21,250 nt of DNA. It comes from HGM05232 sp964646495 (lineage in GTDB: Bacteria > Bacteroidota > Bacteroidia > Bacteroidales > Muribaculaceae). The stretch covers positions 1-21,250 of the forward strand of contig CAZYEO010000026.1 of NCBI GenBank assembly GCA_964646495.1. The letters are read 5' to 3'. Positions 8,172 through 15,689 of the stretch are shown here, piece after piece (within the stretch, counting starts at the first letter, position 1; each line of letters begins with the position of its first letter). The translations under genes and the position numbers were made by a program. Below the pieces are notes generated by a model that saw only the letters and a program-made list of their open reading frames with translations, was not told the DNA's origin and did no database searches.

Positions 8172-9833
8172 TTAGTTATTACACTTTTTTATTGCTCTAA
8201 GAGCAATATCAAAAGCTATTTCATAACACTCTATAAACTTACTCCATGCAGCATCTTTAGCAGTGCGCATAGCAGCATTCCTTATAGTGTTTATTTCCTT
8301 TTCATCTGCTGTCATCAAATTCATGACATCAGATGAAATACCATTGACAACTTCATTATAGTTGCAGTCCGAACGATGAATCACAGATACACCACAGGAG
8401 TTAAAACTATTTGCATAATTTGCTAAAATCCACTGTCCAAATCCGGAAAGCCCGGTAGTGATTGTAGGCACACCGAAAGCTATACTTTCAAGTGGTGTAT
8501 ATCCCCAAGGTTCGTAGTATGATGGAAATACCGTAACATCAAATCCGGATAGCAAATCATAATACGACATATTGAAAATACCATCATCACCATTAAGATA
8601 TGATGGTACATATATTACTTTCACTTTATCATGCTGAGAATTGTGCAACCCAAGATAATTAATGCGGTTGTACACAGCATCTGATGAATAGTCATGTAAA
8701 TTATGAGTAATAACCGGATTACTCATTCGTTCTTTTTTACCACTACTCATGGCCTCTTTGAGATCGTCACGTGCAGTATCTACCCATGCAGGGACCATTA
8801 TAAAGGCAATTATCTCTCGTTTTCTATTATTTGGATAATCATTCCTAAGTTTATTAACCGAGTCAATGAATAAATCCAACCCCTTGTTACGATATTCGTT
8901 GCGACCTGACGTACACACCAGAAATGCATCTTCCGAAACTTCATATCCAAGTAATGTAGATACAACTTCTATCAATTTATTACGGGCAGCATCTCTATGC
9001 GCAGGGTATTTTGCCTTTGATGGCACAAAATTCTGCTCAAAGCCGTTGGGTGTTACTATGTCTGGACGTCTTTCAAGCAGTTGTTCACACTCTATTGCAG
9101 TCACGTTGCTCACAGTAGTAAAGCAATCTGCATTTTGTGCAGCTGCTTTTTCCAATGAATGCTTGGACTGCATGTTGAGCTGACCTGCCATCTGATCGCC
9201 ATTATAATCTGACATATAATCATATAGTGGCTTATTATTTCCACAGATACTGCGCCCAATACTTGTTGCATGAGTTGTAAATATTGTAGCGACACAAGGC
9301 ATGTGAGCTTTTGTATATAATAGCCCCATTGCTGTAGTCCATTCATCGAAATGAGCTATCGCCTTTCCGCTGTATTCACGATGATTGAGCATAAAGTTCT
9401 CTATCACCAATGCAGCACCATAAGCAAACATGCAAGATTCATCATAATCACCATAAGCATTCAGTGAGTTTACTCTAAATCTTTCCCACATTTCAGCATA
9501 AAGCTGGTTTTTAAACGGATATAATGATTGAAATTTTACAAGAATCACAATTGGCTTTCCCGGAATATTCCAACGCCCCACCCTAATAGACATACCTGTC
9601 GGAAAAACAGCATTAGTGCGCCATTCTTTTAATAGTGTCTTAGATTCTATAAAATCCGGCGACGGATTTTCGGGAGTCCATATATCGGGTCCTATAAATA
9701 TTACTTTATCACCATATATTTTTTTCAGGGTATTCGCTTTCGTTGAAAGAACAGTGTAAATTCCACCAACTTTATTGCATACTTCCCAACTGGTTTCAAA
9801 AATTATATCGATCTTTTCATTATTACTTTCCAT
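8172..9833 (-). CDS. Glycogen synthase, eukaryotic-like GT3 family
   Basis: A 553-residue glucosyltransferase that extends alpha-1,4-glucan, in this family normally from UDP-glucose. It begins with FETSWEVCNKVGGIYTV, the GT3 signature near the N-terminus, and carries VIFIGPDIW, ITHNLHDYSSDAVYNRI and PSYYEPWGYTPLES, whose E441 and E449 are the E-x7-E retaining-transferase motif. These resemble animal and yeast glycogen synthases rather than the bacterial GT5 GlgA type. It is shorter than the eukaryotic enzymes (about 700 residues) and has no long phosphorylated C-terminal tail. I chose the ATG at 9833: an in-frame ATG at 9878 would add 15 residues before the conserved start, and the -7 element at 9856-9863 would then lie inside the coding sequence. 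The phosphorylase gene follows on the same strand. Confidence 0.93.
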   Translation of the reverse strand: MESNNEKIDIIFETSWEVCNKVGGIYTVLSTKANTLKKIYGDKVIFIGPDIWTPENPSPDFIESKTLLKEWRTNAVFPTGMSIRVGRWNIPGKPIVILVKFQSLYPFKNQLYAEMWERFRVNSLNAYGDYDESCMFAYGAALVIENFMLNHREYSGKAIAHFDEWTTAMGLLYTKAHMPCVATIFTTHATSIGRSICGNNKPLYDYMSDYNGDQMAGQLNMQSKHSLEKAAAQNADCFTTVSNVTAIECEQLLERRPDIVTPNGFEQNFVPSKAKYPAHRDAARNKLIEVVSTLLGYEVSEDAFLVCTSGRNEYRNKGLDLFIDSVNKLRNDYPNNRKREIIAFIMVPAWVDTARDDLKEAMSSGKKERMSNPVITHNLHDYSSDAVYNRINYLGLHNSQHDKVKVIYVPSYLNGDDGIFNMSYYDLLSGFDVTVFPSYYEPWGYTPLESIAFGVPTITTGLSGFGQWILANYANSFNSCGVSVIHRSDCNYNEVVNGISSDVMNLMTADEKEINTIRNAAMRTAKDAAWSKFIECYEIAFDIALRAIKKCNN

Positions 9834-9855
9834 GAATATAGAGAATATTTTATTG

Positions 9856-9863
9856 CAAATATA
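9856..9863 (-). promoter_or_regulatory. Bacteroidetes-type -7 element for glycogen synthase
   Basis: Read on the minus strand this is TATATTTG, an exact TAnnTTTG match, 22 bases before the chosen ATG at 9833. No TTTG is found at the usual -33 spacing. It lies in the 291-base divergent region 9834-10124, which is very AT-rich. That region also holds a short imperfect dyad (GGGAAT/ATTCCC near 10055-10077) and no open reading frame I believe. Confidence 0.45.
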
Positions 9864-10124
9864 ATAATTTATTTGCATATTTAGAGGTATTTATAATATT
9901 TTGAGTATCACAATAATACACCAGATACTATAAATATATAATTTAAAAACACTTACTCATATCTACTCAATGATATTTATATACGTTCCAAGCAAGAAAA
10001 AGAAATAAATTGAGCATATATGGAATGTATTTAGTAAATTAGCCGAATATTTGAGGGAATTATAATAGTTATTCCCAAGCAAAATATAAAACGATTGTTT
10101 AACTCAAAATATAAATATTTAATT

Positions 10125-10478
10125 ATGGCAAGTAAAAGGAATCTAAAAAAAAGTCTAAGGTATGTATGCGGTGATATTGCCGGTGAATGCCTATTTTCAG
10201 AATATGCTTTTGAAGGTGTTGACGGAACAAAGATGTCACAGGTAATAATTAACCTTGCCAATCTTCAAGATGAGTCAGTTAAAAAGGTATCTGTATGTTT
10301 CGATAAATCAGCTCGCGATTTTGAAACAAAAAAACAATTTAATGAAGCTCGTAGTGAGTATTTCAAAAAATGCTACTCAACATTGAAAAGTCAATTTAAT
10401 GATGGTGTGAAAGATATTGTGAAAGATATGAATGCACTGTTGCCTTCTTCTCAGAAAGAGGCCAATAAAAAGGCATAA
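10125..10478 (+). CDS. Small protein of unknown function
   Basis: A 117-residue protein with no signal peptide or membrane segment. It starts basic (MASKRNLKKSLRYVCGD), has a short middle (GTKMSQVIINLANLQDES), is otherwise predicted helical and highly charged, and ends in a lysine-rich tail (SSQKEANKKA). I have an impression of similar small proteins starting with a basic helix and YVCGDI/L in other Bacteroidales but know no function. The residues C15 and C22 do not form a recognisable metal site. The start at 10125 (atggca after an A/T-rich leader) is preferred over a TTG at 10095. It sits 26 bases before the acyltransferase gene on the same strand, so the two are probably co-transcribed. 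A nucleoid or RNA-binding role would fit the charge, but nothing shows it. Confidence 0.75.
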   Translation: MASKRNLKKSLRYVCGDIAGECLFSEYAFEGVDGTKMSQVIINLANLQDESVKKVSVCFDKSARDFETKKQFNEARSEYFKKCYSTLKSQFNDGVKDIVKDMNALLPSSQKEANKKA

Positions 10479-10504
10479 TATTTACTGAATGTTATTAATG
10501 AGCC

Positions 10505-11059
10505 ATGAATATTTCATCATCAATATTAAAATTCTTCGGATGGAAATTAAAAGTCTCTGTTCCCGACTACGATAAATGCGTATATTGTGTAGCTCCCCAC
10601 ACAAGTAACTGGGATTTTATTCTTGGCGAATTAGCAATACATTCAATCAATCGAAAAGCAGGCTTTCTGATGAAGGAAGCCTGGTTTTTCTTTCCTCTTG
10701 GCAATATTTTCAGATCAATGGGTGGAATACCTGTACCACGGAAAAAAGGAGCTGATCTGGTAGCTGCTATAGTTGAAAAATACAATAACGCATCAAAAAT
10801 GGCTCTTGCGGTCACTCCGGAAGGGACTCGAAAACTCACCAAACATTGGCGAAAAGGTTTTATTTACATTGCTCTTGATGCTAAAATACCACTTATCCTT
10901 GCTTACATCGATTTCAAGACCAAAACTATAGGTATTGAAGATGTATATCATCCCACAGGTGACATTGAAAAGGATATGAGATATATAAAAGATTATTACA
11001 GTAAATTCACCGGTAAATATCCAGAAAAATTCTCGACCGAGGATGACGAAATCGCGTAA
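10505..11059 (+). CDS. PlsC-like acyltransferase (1-acylglycerol-3-phosphate acyltransferase family)
   Basis: A 184-residue protein with the acyltransferase motifs in order: HxxxxD as H32-T-S-N-W-D37, the GGIPVPR block (73-79) and EGTR (106-109) in AVTPEGTRK. The family transfers acyl chains from acyl-ACP or acyl-CoA to a glycerophosphate or related hydroxyl at the inner membrane. The HTSNWD form, the short length and the lack of a long N-terminal membrane segment place it in a compact subgroup whose substrate is less certain than that of the main PlsC of about 240 residues. It may therefore be a second, accessory acyltransferase. It lies between the small unknown gene (26 bases before) and the nitrilase-family gene (23 bases after), in one probable operon. 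Confidence 0.88.
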   Translation: MNISSSILKFFGWKLKVSVPDYDKCVYCVAPHTSNWDFILGELAIHSINRKAGFLMKEAWFFFPLGNIFRSMGGIPVPRKKGADLVAAIVEKYNNASKMALAVTPEGTRKLTKHWRKGFIYIALDAKIPLILAYIDFKTKTIGIEDVYHPTGDIEKDMRYIKDYYSKFTGKYPEKFSTEDDEIA

Positions 11060-11070
11060 ATTCTAATTTC

Positions 11071-11075
11071 AGGAG
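11071..11075 (+). promoter_or_regulatory. Shine-Dalgarno sequence for the nitrilase-family gene
   Basis: AGGAG lies 7 bases before the ATG at 11083. It stands out because most other starts in this window have no such purine-rich site, in keeping with Bacteroidetes. It supports the chosen start. Confidence 0.5.
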
Positions 11076-11082
11076 CACAAAT

Positions 11083-11883
11083 ATGGCTTTAGACGACAAT
11101 CTGAGAATAGCTCTCGTAGAATCAAATATTAAGTGGGGCGATAAAACCGCAAATATTTTACAACTTGAGGAAGATCTCACTAAGATTCCGCAAGGAACCG
11201 ATATTGTAGTTCTTCCGGAATTGTTCACTACCGGATTTATAACTTCTGGTCTTGATTGCATAAATACTCTTGCAGAAAAAAATACGGATTATACTATCAG
11301 TCGTTTAGAGCAACTTGCAAAAAAGTATGGCACAGCGATTGCAGGTAGTTTTTTAGCACATACCTTGAAACATATTTATAACCGTGCATTTTTTGTCGAA
11401 CCTCCCGGCGAAACTACCTTTTATGACAAGCACCATTTGTTTACGATGGGTAACGAGAATAAATTCTATACCTCAGGGAAACTACTTCCTCCAATTATAA
11501 GATTTAGAGGATGGAACATCAAACTTGTGGTATGCTACGATTTGCGTTTCCCTGTGTGGTGTAGAAATGTAAGCAATAATTATGATCTTTTAATCGTAGT
11601 TGCCAATTGGCCTAAAAGTCGCGAATATGTATGGAGACAACTTTTAATTGCTCGTGCAATTGAGAACCAATGCTATGTGTGCGGAGTGAATCGCACCGGC
11701 ATTGATGAAAATGGAGTTGAATTTCCAGAAAATAGCTCTATAATTATTGACTATAAAGGTAATCCAATACAGGCTGACTCTCAAGGTAGTTATAACTATA
11801 ATATCGGACTAAAAGCACTAAGGCAATTCCGAGAGAAATTCCCCGTATGGCAAGATGCCGACAGCTTTAAAATAGGAGAATAA
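11083..11883 (+). CDS. Nitrilase-superfamily amidohydrolase, omega-amidase (YafV-like)
   Basis: A 266-residue carbon-nitrogen hydrolase. The Glu-Lys-Cys triad is visible: E46 in VVLPELFTTGF, K116 in YDKHHLF and C151 in VVCYDLRFPVW. FTTGF, the HHLFTMGNE segment and RFPVW match the YafV/Nit2 omega-amidase group, which hydrolyses 2-oxoglutaramate or 2-oxosuccinamate left by transamination of glutamine or asparagine. The length is normal for the family and there is no signal peptide, so the enzyme is cytoplasmic. The group assignment rests on motif resemblance, and another small amide cannot be excluded. It is the last gene of the plus-strand trio and converges with the U32 gene; the 57 bases between them contain no convincing terminator. 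Confidence 0.88.
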   Translation: MALDDNLRIALVESNIKWGDKTANILQLEEDLTKIPQGTDIVVLPELFTTGFITSGLDCINTLAEKNTDYTISRLEQLAKKYGTAIAGSFLAHTLKHIYNRAFFVEPPGETTFYDKHHLFTMGNENKFYTSGKLLPPIIRFRGWNIKLVVCYDLRFPVWCRNVSNNYDLLIVVANWPKSREYVWRQLLIARAIENQCYVCGVNRTGIDENGVEFPENSSIIIDYKGNPIQADSQGSYNYNIGLKALRQFREKFPVWQDADSFKIGE

Positions 11884-11940
11884 TTATATTTTTGCTTTTA
11901 CAATAATACAAATTGATATTACTCTATATTGGGCAATACA

Positions 11941-13791
11941 TTAGGTATTATATATTTTCATTTCGCATGCTTTGCAATCAAACTCCACTTTGAGACTTAT
12001 ATCGCCAGATTTTAAATATATAGGAGCCACGATATTTTTGCCAGCATCCGTTTTAAGACAACAATCAAGCTCTCTTCGTAAACAATAACGAGTAGTCATG
12101 AGAATATCATTTTCTGTTATTCTCCTTGATGCATCACTTTCAAGTGCCATTTCAATATTTTCGGCGTTTACGCCATGCTGTATATATAGGGTTTTAGCCA
12201 ATCTATTGGCTACATTATCACGATAAGTAATAGTATTATTATAATATCTATAATCAATATTCTCAGAATCTCTAACGGCAACCTTATAATTTTTTTTCTG
12301 TTCCTTATCGAGAAGCTTTATTACGTCACGTTTCGCTTGTGCAAGTTGCGATGATGGAATGAAAATATTATCTAAAGTCGATATATCAGTCGCCTTATAA
12401 ATCGTATTACCCAATTTTGAGAGTACTTTAATTTGCGATTCACGCTGATTAGTGTTTGCAACTTGACCTTCAACCGATAACGCAATCGAGGCTGAGTTGC
12501 CTCGTTCATCTATTGCATTCAACGTAATAAATTCATCAACCTGCTTCAATATAAATTGCACTCTTATAAATCGACGAGTGCGAGCCATTTCAATTTCATC
12601 TGAAAATGCTTTATTGTAAGTGCGATACAACTTAGTACCTTTCGATATGGCTACCGGCGTCAATGTAAAAACAACATCATTCTCAACCTTATTAATCCTG
12701 AAACCCTCATATTCCTCATACTGGTTGAAGAAGCTTAGTCCATCTCCATTGTTGAGTTTTTCGACACTTTTTACCCAAATTTTATTTTCATACACACGAG
12801 TTACTTCCCCAATCGGTTCTCCAAGAGATTTTGGAGTAAGTAGCATTGCCATACTCGACTGATTATTTGGCTTCCTATTCAGAAAATAATCCGTAAACCC
12901 TCGATTAAAACTTTTATTCAGTGCAGGTGTAAAATTATATTCTACCTCTCCGCATGATGATCGTTTGTATTTTTCAGGACTTTTTGCTATCTCTTTATTG
13001 ATCTTAATGCTATACCCGGCTACCACATTTTTAACATAGCCAGCCTCTTTCAACCGTCCTTCAATTTTAAATGAAGAAGCTCCAGCATCCAAAAGAGAAC
13101 CAATATCATCACTTCTATTTAGATCTCGAAGTGAAAGGATATGCTTCCCTTTCATCAACATTTCACCCCTACCATCAATTACATCGTAGGGTAATCTGCA
13201 TATTTGTGCGCATTCTCCACGGTTAGCACTTCTACCCTTGTTGGCATAACTTACATGGCATCTTCCACTATAGCTTACGCATAATGCTCCATGTACAAAT
13301 ACCTCTATTGGCACATGCACATTATCCGAAATTTCCTTGATTTCGGATAGTGATAGTTCGCGTGCAAGTACAAGTTGAGAAAAACCCATGTTTTCTAAAA
13401 ATTGGGCTTTTTCAACTGTGCAGATATCGCATTGAGTGCTTGCATGAAGTTGAATCGGAGGTATGTTCATCCTTAAAATCCCCAAATCCTGGACAATAAG
13501 TGCATCAACGCCAATTTCATAAAGGGATGTGATTAGTTTCTCTACTTCCGATATTTCATCATCTTTAATTATGGTATTAAGCGTTACATACACTTTAGCA
13601 TTAAACTTATGAGCATATTCAACCACCTGCGCCACATCTTCCAATGAATTGCCGGCGGCAGCACGCGCTCCAAATCCTGACGCACCGATATATACAGCAT
13701 CAGTTCCATGATTGATGGCATCAATCGCAATGTCAAGATTTTTAGCAGGAGCCAAAAGCTCTATTTTTCGGGAATATGTACTCATTATCAT
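11941..13791 (-). CDS. rlhA: U32-family protein, RlhA-like (23S rRNA 5-hydroxycytidine synthase or related RNA hydroxylase)
   Basis: A 616-residue protein of the U32 'peptidase' family. The N-terminal barrel begins ELLAPAKNLDIAIDAI and contains HASTQCDI. The four cysteines thought to hold an Fe-S cluster are C171, C178, C194 and C198 (ALCVSYSGRC, then GECAQICRLPY). The C-terminal half (about 380-600) fits the DUF3656-type extension present in E. coli RlhA (653 residues) and absent from the shorter TrhP (about 450). In E. coli, RlhA makes 5-hydroxycytidine in 23S rRNA using prephenate-derived chemistry. Older annotation as a collagenase-like protease is likely wrong. The ATG at 13791 overlaps the metA stop as ATGA; a second ATG at 13785 is also possible. 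The choice between RlhA and another U32 paralogue rests on length and the C-terminal extension. Confidence 0.82.
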   Translation of the reverse strand: MIMSTYSRKIELLAPAKNLDIAIDAINHGTDAVYIGASGFGARAAAGNSLEDVAQVVEYAHKFNAKVYVTLNTIIKDDEISEVEKLITSLYEIGVDALIVQDLGILRMNIPPIQLHASTQCDICTVEKAQFLENMGFSQLVLARELSLSEIKEISDNVHVPIEVFVHGALCVSYSGRCHVSYANKGRSANRGECAQICRLPYDVIDGRGEMLMKGKHILSLRDLNRSDDIGSLLDAGASSFKIEGRLKEAGYVKNVVAGYSIKINKEIAKSPEKYKRSSCGEVEYNFTPALNKSFNRGFTDYFLNRKPNNQSSMAMLLTPKSLGEPIGEVTRVYENKIWVKSVEKLNNGDGLSFFNQYEEYEGFRINKVENDVVFTLTPVAISKGTKLYRTYNKAFSDEIEMARTRRFIRVQFILKQVDEFITLNAIDERGNSASIALSVEGQVANTNQRESQIKVLSKLGNTIYKATDISTLDNIFIPSSQLAQAKRDVIKLLDKEQKKNYKVAVRDSENIDYRYYNNTITYRDNVANRLAKTLYIQHGVNAENIEMALESDASRRITENDILMTTRYCLRRELDCCLKTDAGKNIVAPIYLKSGDISLKVEFDCKACEMKIYNT

Positions 13792-14705
13792 TTTATATCA
13801 CGTATATCATAAGGAGTTTCTTGATACACGAAATAATTGAGCCAATTGGTAAACAGGAGATTGGCATGAGAACGCCATCTCACCACAGGCGGATTTTCCG
13901 GATTATCGTTCAAATAGTAATTTTCCGGAATAGCAGGTTCCATTCCTCGCAACATATCACGTTTATATTCGGAATCGAGCGTCATCGGAGAATATTCGGA
14001 ATGTCCGGTAATATAAAATTCTCGACCATTGCGAGCCATCACCATATATACCCCACTCTCAGTGCTTTCTGAAATAATTTTCAAATCGGGGACTTTGTCT
14101 ATATCCTCTTTTCTAACTTCACTATGACGACTATGAGGCACATAAAATTCATCGTCAAATCCTCTAAATATAGGATTCATCGGATCGTCGATATAGTGCT
14201 TATACACTCCCGAAATTTTATGATTAAGCACATATTTTGGTATGCCATAATGATGATATAATCCAGCTAAAGCAGCCCAACAGATATATAGTGTTGATGT
14301 TACATGATGTGAAGCCCAATTAAATATTTCTTGTAATTCAGCCCAATAATCAACAGTCTCAAAATCGACTTTTTCCACAGGCGCACCGGTAACAATAAAA
14401 CCATCATAATTAAGATGCTTTACATCTTCAAATTTTTTATAGAAGGCATCTATATGTTCGCGAGGTGTATTCTTAGAAACATGCCCTTCCACTTCGAGAA
14501 AATCGAGCTCTATCTGCAACGGACTATTCGATAGCAAACGTAGCAAATCGGTCTCTGTCATTATCTTCAATGGCATCAGATTGAGTATAGCTATGCGTAG
14601 AGGACGAATGTCTTGACTCGAAGCACGCTGTTCATCGATTACAAATATATTCTCATTGCGCAATGCCTCTACAGCTGGCAACGAAACGGGGACTCTTACT
14701 GGCAT
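13788..14705 (-). CDS. metA: Homoserine O-acyltransferase MetA, probably acetyl-CoA-dependent
   Basis: A 305-residue enzyme that acylates homoserine in methionine synthesis. The catalytic residues fall at the standard numbers: C142 (YICWAALAGLYHHYGIP), H235 and E237 (ITGHSEYSP). Residue 111, which sets donor choice in this family, is Glu (TGAPVEKVDF); E. coli has Gly there and uses succinyl-CoA, while enzymes with Glu use acetyl-CoA. I therefore predict O-acetylhomoserine as product, despite the common succinyltransferase label. The start is supported by the normal family N-terminus (MPVRVPVSLPA) and a -7 element 32 bases upstream. The stop codon shares four bases with the U32 start, so the two are co-translated. 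The leader is too short for a SAM riboswitch. Confidence 0.95.
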   Translation of the reverse strand: MPVRVPVSLPAVEALRNENIFVIDEQRASSQDIRPLRIAILNLMPLKIMTETDLLRLLSNSPLQIELDFLEVEGHVSKNTPREHIDAFYKKFEDVKHLNYDGFIVTGAPVEKVDFETVDYWAELQEIFNWASHHVTSTLYICWAALAGLYHHYGIPKYVLNHKISGVYKHYIDDPMNPIFRGFDDEFYVPHSRHSEVRKEDIDKVPDLKIISESTESGVYMVMARNGREFYITGHSEYSPMTLDSEYKRDMLRGMEPAIPENYYLNDNPENPPVVRWRSHANLLFTNWLNYFVYQETPYDIRDIK

Positions 14706-14736
14706 TATATATTCTGATTTTTGATAGTAAACTATG

Positions 14737-14744
14737 CAAATTTA
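14737..14744 (-). promoter_or_regulatory. Bacteroidetes-type -7 element for metA
   Basis: On the minus strand this reads TAAATTTG, an exact TAnnTTTG match, 31 bases clear of the metA ATG. The nearest TTTG upstream (14773-14776) is 28 bases away, longer than the usual 19-21, so the -33 part is doubtful. Confidence 0.45.
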
Positions 14745-14802
14745 CGCATTTTTCCTTACTATACCTCTACATCAAATATATTTAACCGAATTGTTTATAG
14801 AT

Positions 14803-15615
14803 TTAAATCAGAGCACCATTCATGAGTTTTTCCGCATCCTCACGTCCGGCATTAATAAGAGTAGGGTAATGAGCATCTGAATTTATTAAAATAGTGCGTT
14901 TGCATTTATTCAACATATCAAAATACTTAATGTTAGGAAAAAAACGATGGTGCAATTCCCATGCTTTGGTGTTTACCTCTATTATAAGATTTTTATCCAT
15001 AATAGCTTCAAATGTAGTTTTCACAAGAGCATCATACCACGGCTCACTCTCTATTCCTTCCCTGAAATGACCGGCATTGTGTCCTATTTTATCAAAGTGC
15101 CCTATAATATCAAATCCACCTGCCTCAATCATTTTCAATGTTTGGGAATAATAACTATGTACCACATATTCTATATCATTGTCGAAATATATGCCCATCT
15201 TCTTGCAGAAAGATTCATATCTTCCATCAATATCCACAAATCCATCTCCACTGGGAATAAAATGCACCGATCCTATGCGATAATCTAATGGAAGAGTATC
15301 AAAATAGCTATTTGAAGGTCCCCATTGGTCATTGATATAATCAATCTCCATTGATGCATAAAGATTGATTTTATCGGAATACTTACTTTTCAATCGCATA
15401 AATTCATCTAAGTACAAAGGCACATTCTCTTTTAATATATTACATGGAGAGTCAAATGGAATGGGCGAATGTGGAGAAAATCCATAATGCGTAAATCCTT
15501 GTAAAATTGCTTCTTCTACAAATTCCTCCATCGGAGCTTGTCCATCACAGAAGGGTGTATGAGAATGAAAATTATATAACTTGTATTCAGTGTTGATTCC
15601 CTGAAGATTAATCAT
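14803..15615 (-). CDS. PHP-family histidinol-phosphatase (HisJ/HisK type)
   Basis: A 270-residue metal-dependent phosphatase of the PHP family, expected to hydrolyse L-histidinol phosphate in the penultimate step of histidine synthesis. The metal-binding motifs appear in order: NFHSHTPFCDG (H17, H19), GFSPHSPIP, GSVHFIPSG, GHFDKIGHN and, near the end, INSDAHYP. The spacing fits HisJ rather than the DNA-polymerase-associated PHP domains. The start is set at the ATG at 15615, just before the conserved region. An upstream in-frame TTG at 15645 would add ten poorly conserved residues and lie inside a strong inverted repeat. No other his gene is in view, so the role in histidine synthesis is inferred from the family; another phosphate ester is possible. 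Confidence 0.85.
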   Translation of the reverse strand: MINLQGINTEYKLYNFHSHTPFCDGQAPMEEFVEEAILQGFTHYGFSPHSPIPFDSPCNILKENVPLYLDEFMRLKSKYSDKINLYASMEIDYINDQWGPSNSYFDTLPLDYRIGSVHFIPSGDGFVDIDGRYESFCKKMGIYFDNDIEYVVHSYYSQTLKMIEAGGFDIIGHFDKIGHNAGHFREGIESEPWYDALVKTTFEAIMDKNLIIEVNTKAWELHHRFFPNIKYFDMLNKCKRTILINSDAHYPTLINAGREDAEKLMNGALI

Positions 15616-15639
15616 AAAAAAGGTGTAAGATATATTTTG

Positions 15640-15678
15640 ATACAATAATGGAAATCTATTTGATTTCCATTATTGTAT
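15640..15678. repeat. 17-bp perfect inverted repeat between floA and the PHP phosphatase
   Basis: ATACAATAATGGAAATC (15640-15656) and GATTTCCATTATTGTAT (15662-15678) are perfect reverse complements around a five-base loop. It is the longest perfect dyad found here. It starts 11 bases after the floA stop codon (minus strand) and ends 24 bases before the phosphatase ATG. A terminator for floA is the simplest reading. However, the run of Ts (tttttag) follows on the plus-strand side; on the minus strand the stem is followed by caaaatatatc, a poor tail. It may instead act as a processing or attenuation site. Confidence 0.6.
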
Positions 15679-15689
15679 TTTTAGAGTGA

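Noticed and set aside
8866..9183. A 105-residue open frame on the plus strand, antisense to glycogen synthase
   Set aside because: It lies fully inside a well-conserved gene, has no family resemblance and is explained by the opposite-strand codons.
9834..9878. Upstream ATG extending glycogen synthase by 15 residues
   Set aside because: The extra residues are not GT3-like, and a promoter -7 element (9856-9863) would lie inside the coding sequence.
10095..10124. TTG start for the small unknown protein
   Set aside because: The ATG at 10125 begins the plausible protein; the ten extra residues are encoded by plain A/T-rich leader sequence.
11884..11940. Possible terminator between the nitrilase and U32 genes
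   Set aside because: Only a 5-bp stem (AATAC/GTATT) and a distant 7-bp pairing could be found, without a convincing T-run.
14706..14802. SAM riboswitch or other aptamer before metA
   Set aside because: The probable leader is only about 25 bases, and no multi-stem structure is apparent in the gap.
15616..15645. TTG start for the PHP phosphatase
   Set aside because: It lies within a perfect inverted repeat and adds nothing resembling the family; the ATG at 15615 fits better.
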